The position numbers were made by a program, and so were the translations under genes. A stretch of 6,170 nucleotides of DNA, taken from positions 1 through 6,170 of the forward strand of contig JAFQII010000299.1 of the NCBI GenBank assembly GCA_017397605.1, written 5' to 3'. This document shows, piece by piece, positions 5,668-6,170 of the stretch; the first letter of the stretch is position 1, and each line of letters begins with the position of its first letter. Source of the stretch: Clostridia bacterium. GTDB taxonomy: Bacteria > Bacillota > Clostridia > Oscillospirales > CAG-382. A model generated the notes under the pieces. It was not told the DNA's origin. It ran no database searches and was given only the letters and a program-made list of their open reading frames with translations.

Positions 5668-6170
5668 ATGGAAAAAATCGCACTGATCATGGATCCCGGC
5701 ACACGTGACATGGTCATCAACCAAAAAACAATTGACAGACTTTCAAAGATCGGTGAGGTCGTGATCAACGAAGGCGGAAACAACATCGAGAGCGTTAAAC
5801 CGCTGCTGCAGGATGCGACCGTCTGCGTCACCTCCTGGGGAAGCACCCCTCTGGACGAAGAACTGCTCTCTGTCTGTCCCGATCTCAAAATTCTGATCCA
5901 TGCGGCAGGCAGTGTCAAGCCTGTTGTTTCCGACGCGCTCTGGGCAAAGGGCGTCCGTGTTTCTTCCAGCGCACCGATGCTTTCGATGGGCGTTTCCGAG
6001 ACCGCGCTCGGCTTTACGATCGCGGCGTCCAAAAACTTCTTTAACCTCAACGCAAATCTGCATAACGGCTTGTGGGCAGAGGGCAAGGAAGACATCCGCG
6101 AGCTGTATGAGCTGACCGTCGGCGTTATCAGCGGCGGCTGGGCAGGCAAGCATTACATCGAACTGCTTGC
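5668..6170 (+). CDS. D-2-hydroxyacid dehydrogenase-family protein, N-terminal part (3' end outside window)
   Basis: The reading frame is open from the ATG at 5668 to the window edge (167 whole codons). AAGGAG at 5653-5658 with 9 nt spacing supports the start. The visible part matches the substrate-binding domain of NAD(P)-dependent D-2-hydroxyacid dehydrogenases (phosphoglycerate or glycerate dehydrogenase-like, usually 310-350 residues): VTSWGSTPLDEELL (54-67), PDLKILIHAAGSVKPVV (71-87), and GVRVSSSAPMLSMGVSETALGFTIA (95-119, broken here by description only), corresponding to the conserved loop and helix leading into the cofactor domain. The Rossmann turn begins at residues 151-160 and reads VGVISGGWAG; Ser replaces the first Gly of the usual GxGxxG, a variation I recall in some sugar-acid-associated members (GAS-type turns), so it need not mean loss of cofactor binding. 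The catalytic Arg, Glu and His lie beyond the window. Substrate cannot be assigned. The gene is a separate transcription unit from the serpin. Confidence 0.85.
   Translation, partial: MEKIALIMDPGTRDMVINQKTIDRLSKIGEVVINEGGNNIESVKPLLQDATVCVTSWGSTPLDEELLSVCPDLKILIHAAGSVKPVVSDALWAKGVRVSSSAPMLSMGVSETALGFTIAASKNFFNLNANLHNGLWAEGKEDIRELYELTVGVISGGWAGKHYIELL

Overview
The window looks like a stretch of chromosome from a Bacillota bacterium, most likely a gut-type Clostridia (Oscillospiraceae or Christensenellaceae-like). The grounds are a moderately GC-rich coding sequence with AT-rich gaps, strong purine-rich ribosome binding sites, sigma-A-type promoters, intrinsic terminators, the rsmD-coaD gene pair, and hairpin-rich intergenic DNA. 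All recognisable genes are on the + strand. No tRNA, rRNA, CRISPR array or transposase gene was seen.

Layout. (1) Positions 1-1541 hold the 3' part of uvrC (nucleotide excision repair). (2) Positions 1536-1856 hold a non-coding block made almost entirely of small hairpins. Four copies of a GTGATAT spacer separate several of them, and the block is bounded by an 8-bp inverted repeat whose left arm contains the uvrC stop codon. (3) Positions 1878-4196 hold three tightly packed genes: rsmD (16S rRNA m2G966 methyltransferase), coaD (phosphopantetheine adenylyltransferase) and an enolase-superfamily enzyme of unknown substrate. The gene boundaries overlap (rsmD and coaD almost touch; coaD and the enolase-like gene overlap by 20 nt), so they are very likely co-transcribed and partly translationally coupled. 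An intrinsic terminator closes this unit. (4) Positions 4305-5537 hold a monocistronic gene for a secreted, probably lipid-anchored serpin, with its own promoter and terminator. (5) From 5668 to the window end there is the N-terminal part of a D-2-hydroxyacid dehydrogenase-family protein behind a near-consensus promoter.

How they fit together. uvrC, rsmD and coaD are housekeeping genes for DNA repair, ribosome maturation and coenzyme A synthesis. The enolase-like gene rides on the coaD message. The serpin and the dehydrogenase are separate transcription units with no evident link to these or to each other. The most unusual items are the hairpin block between uvrC and rsmD, the serpin, and the uncharacterised enolase-like enzyme coupled to coaD. 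I did not find convincing evidence of a new multi-gene system.
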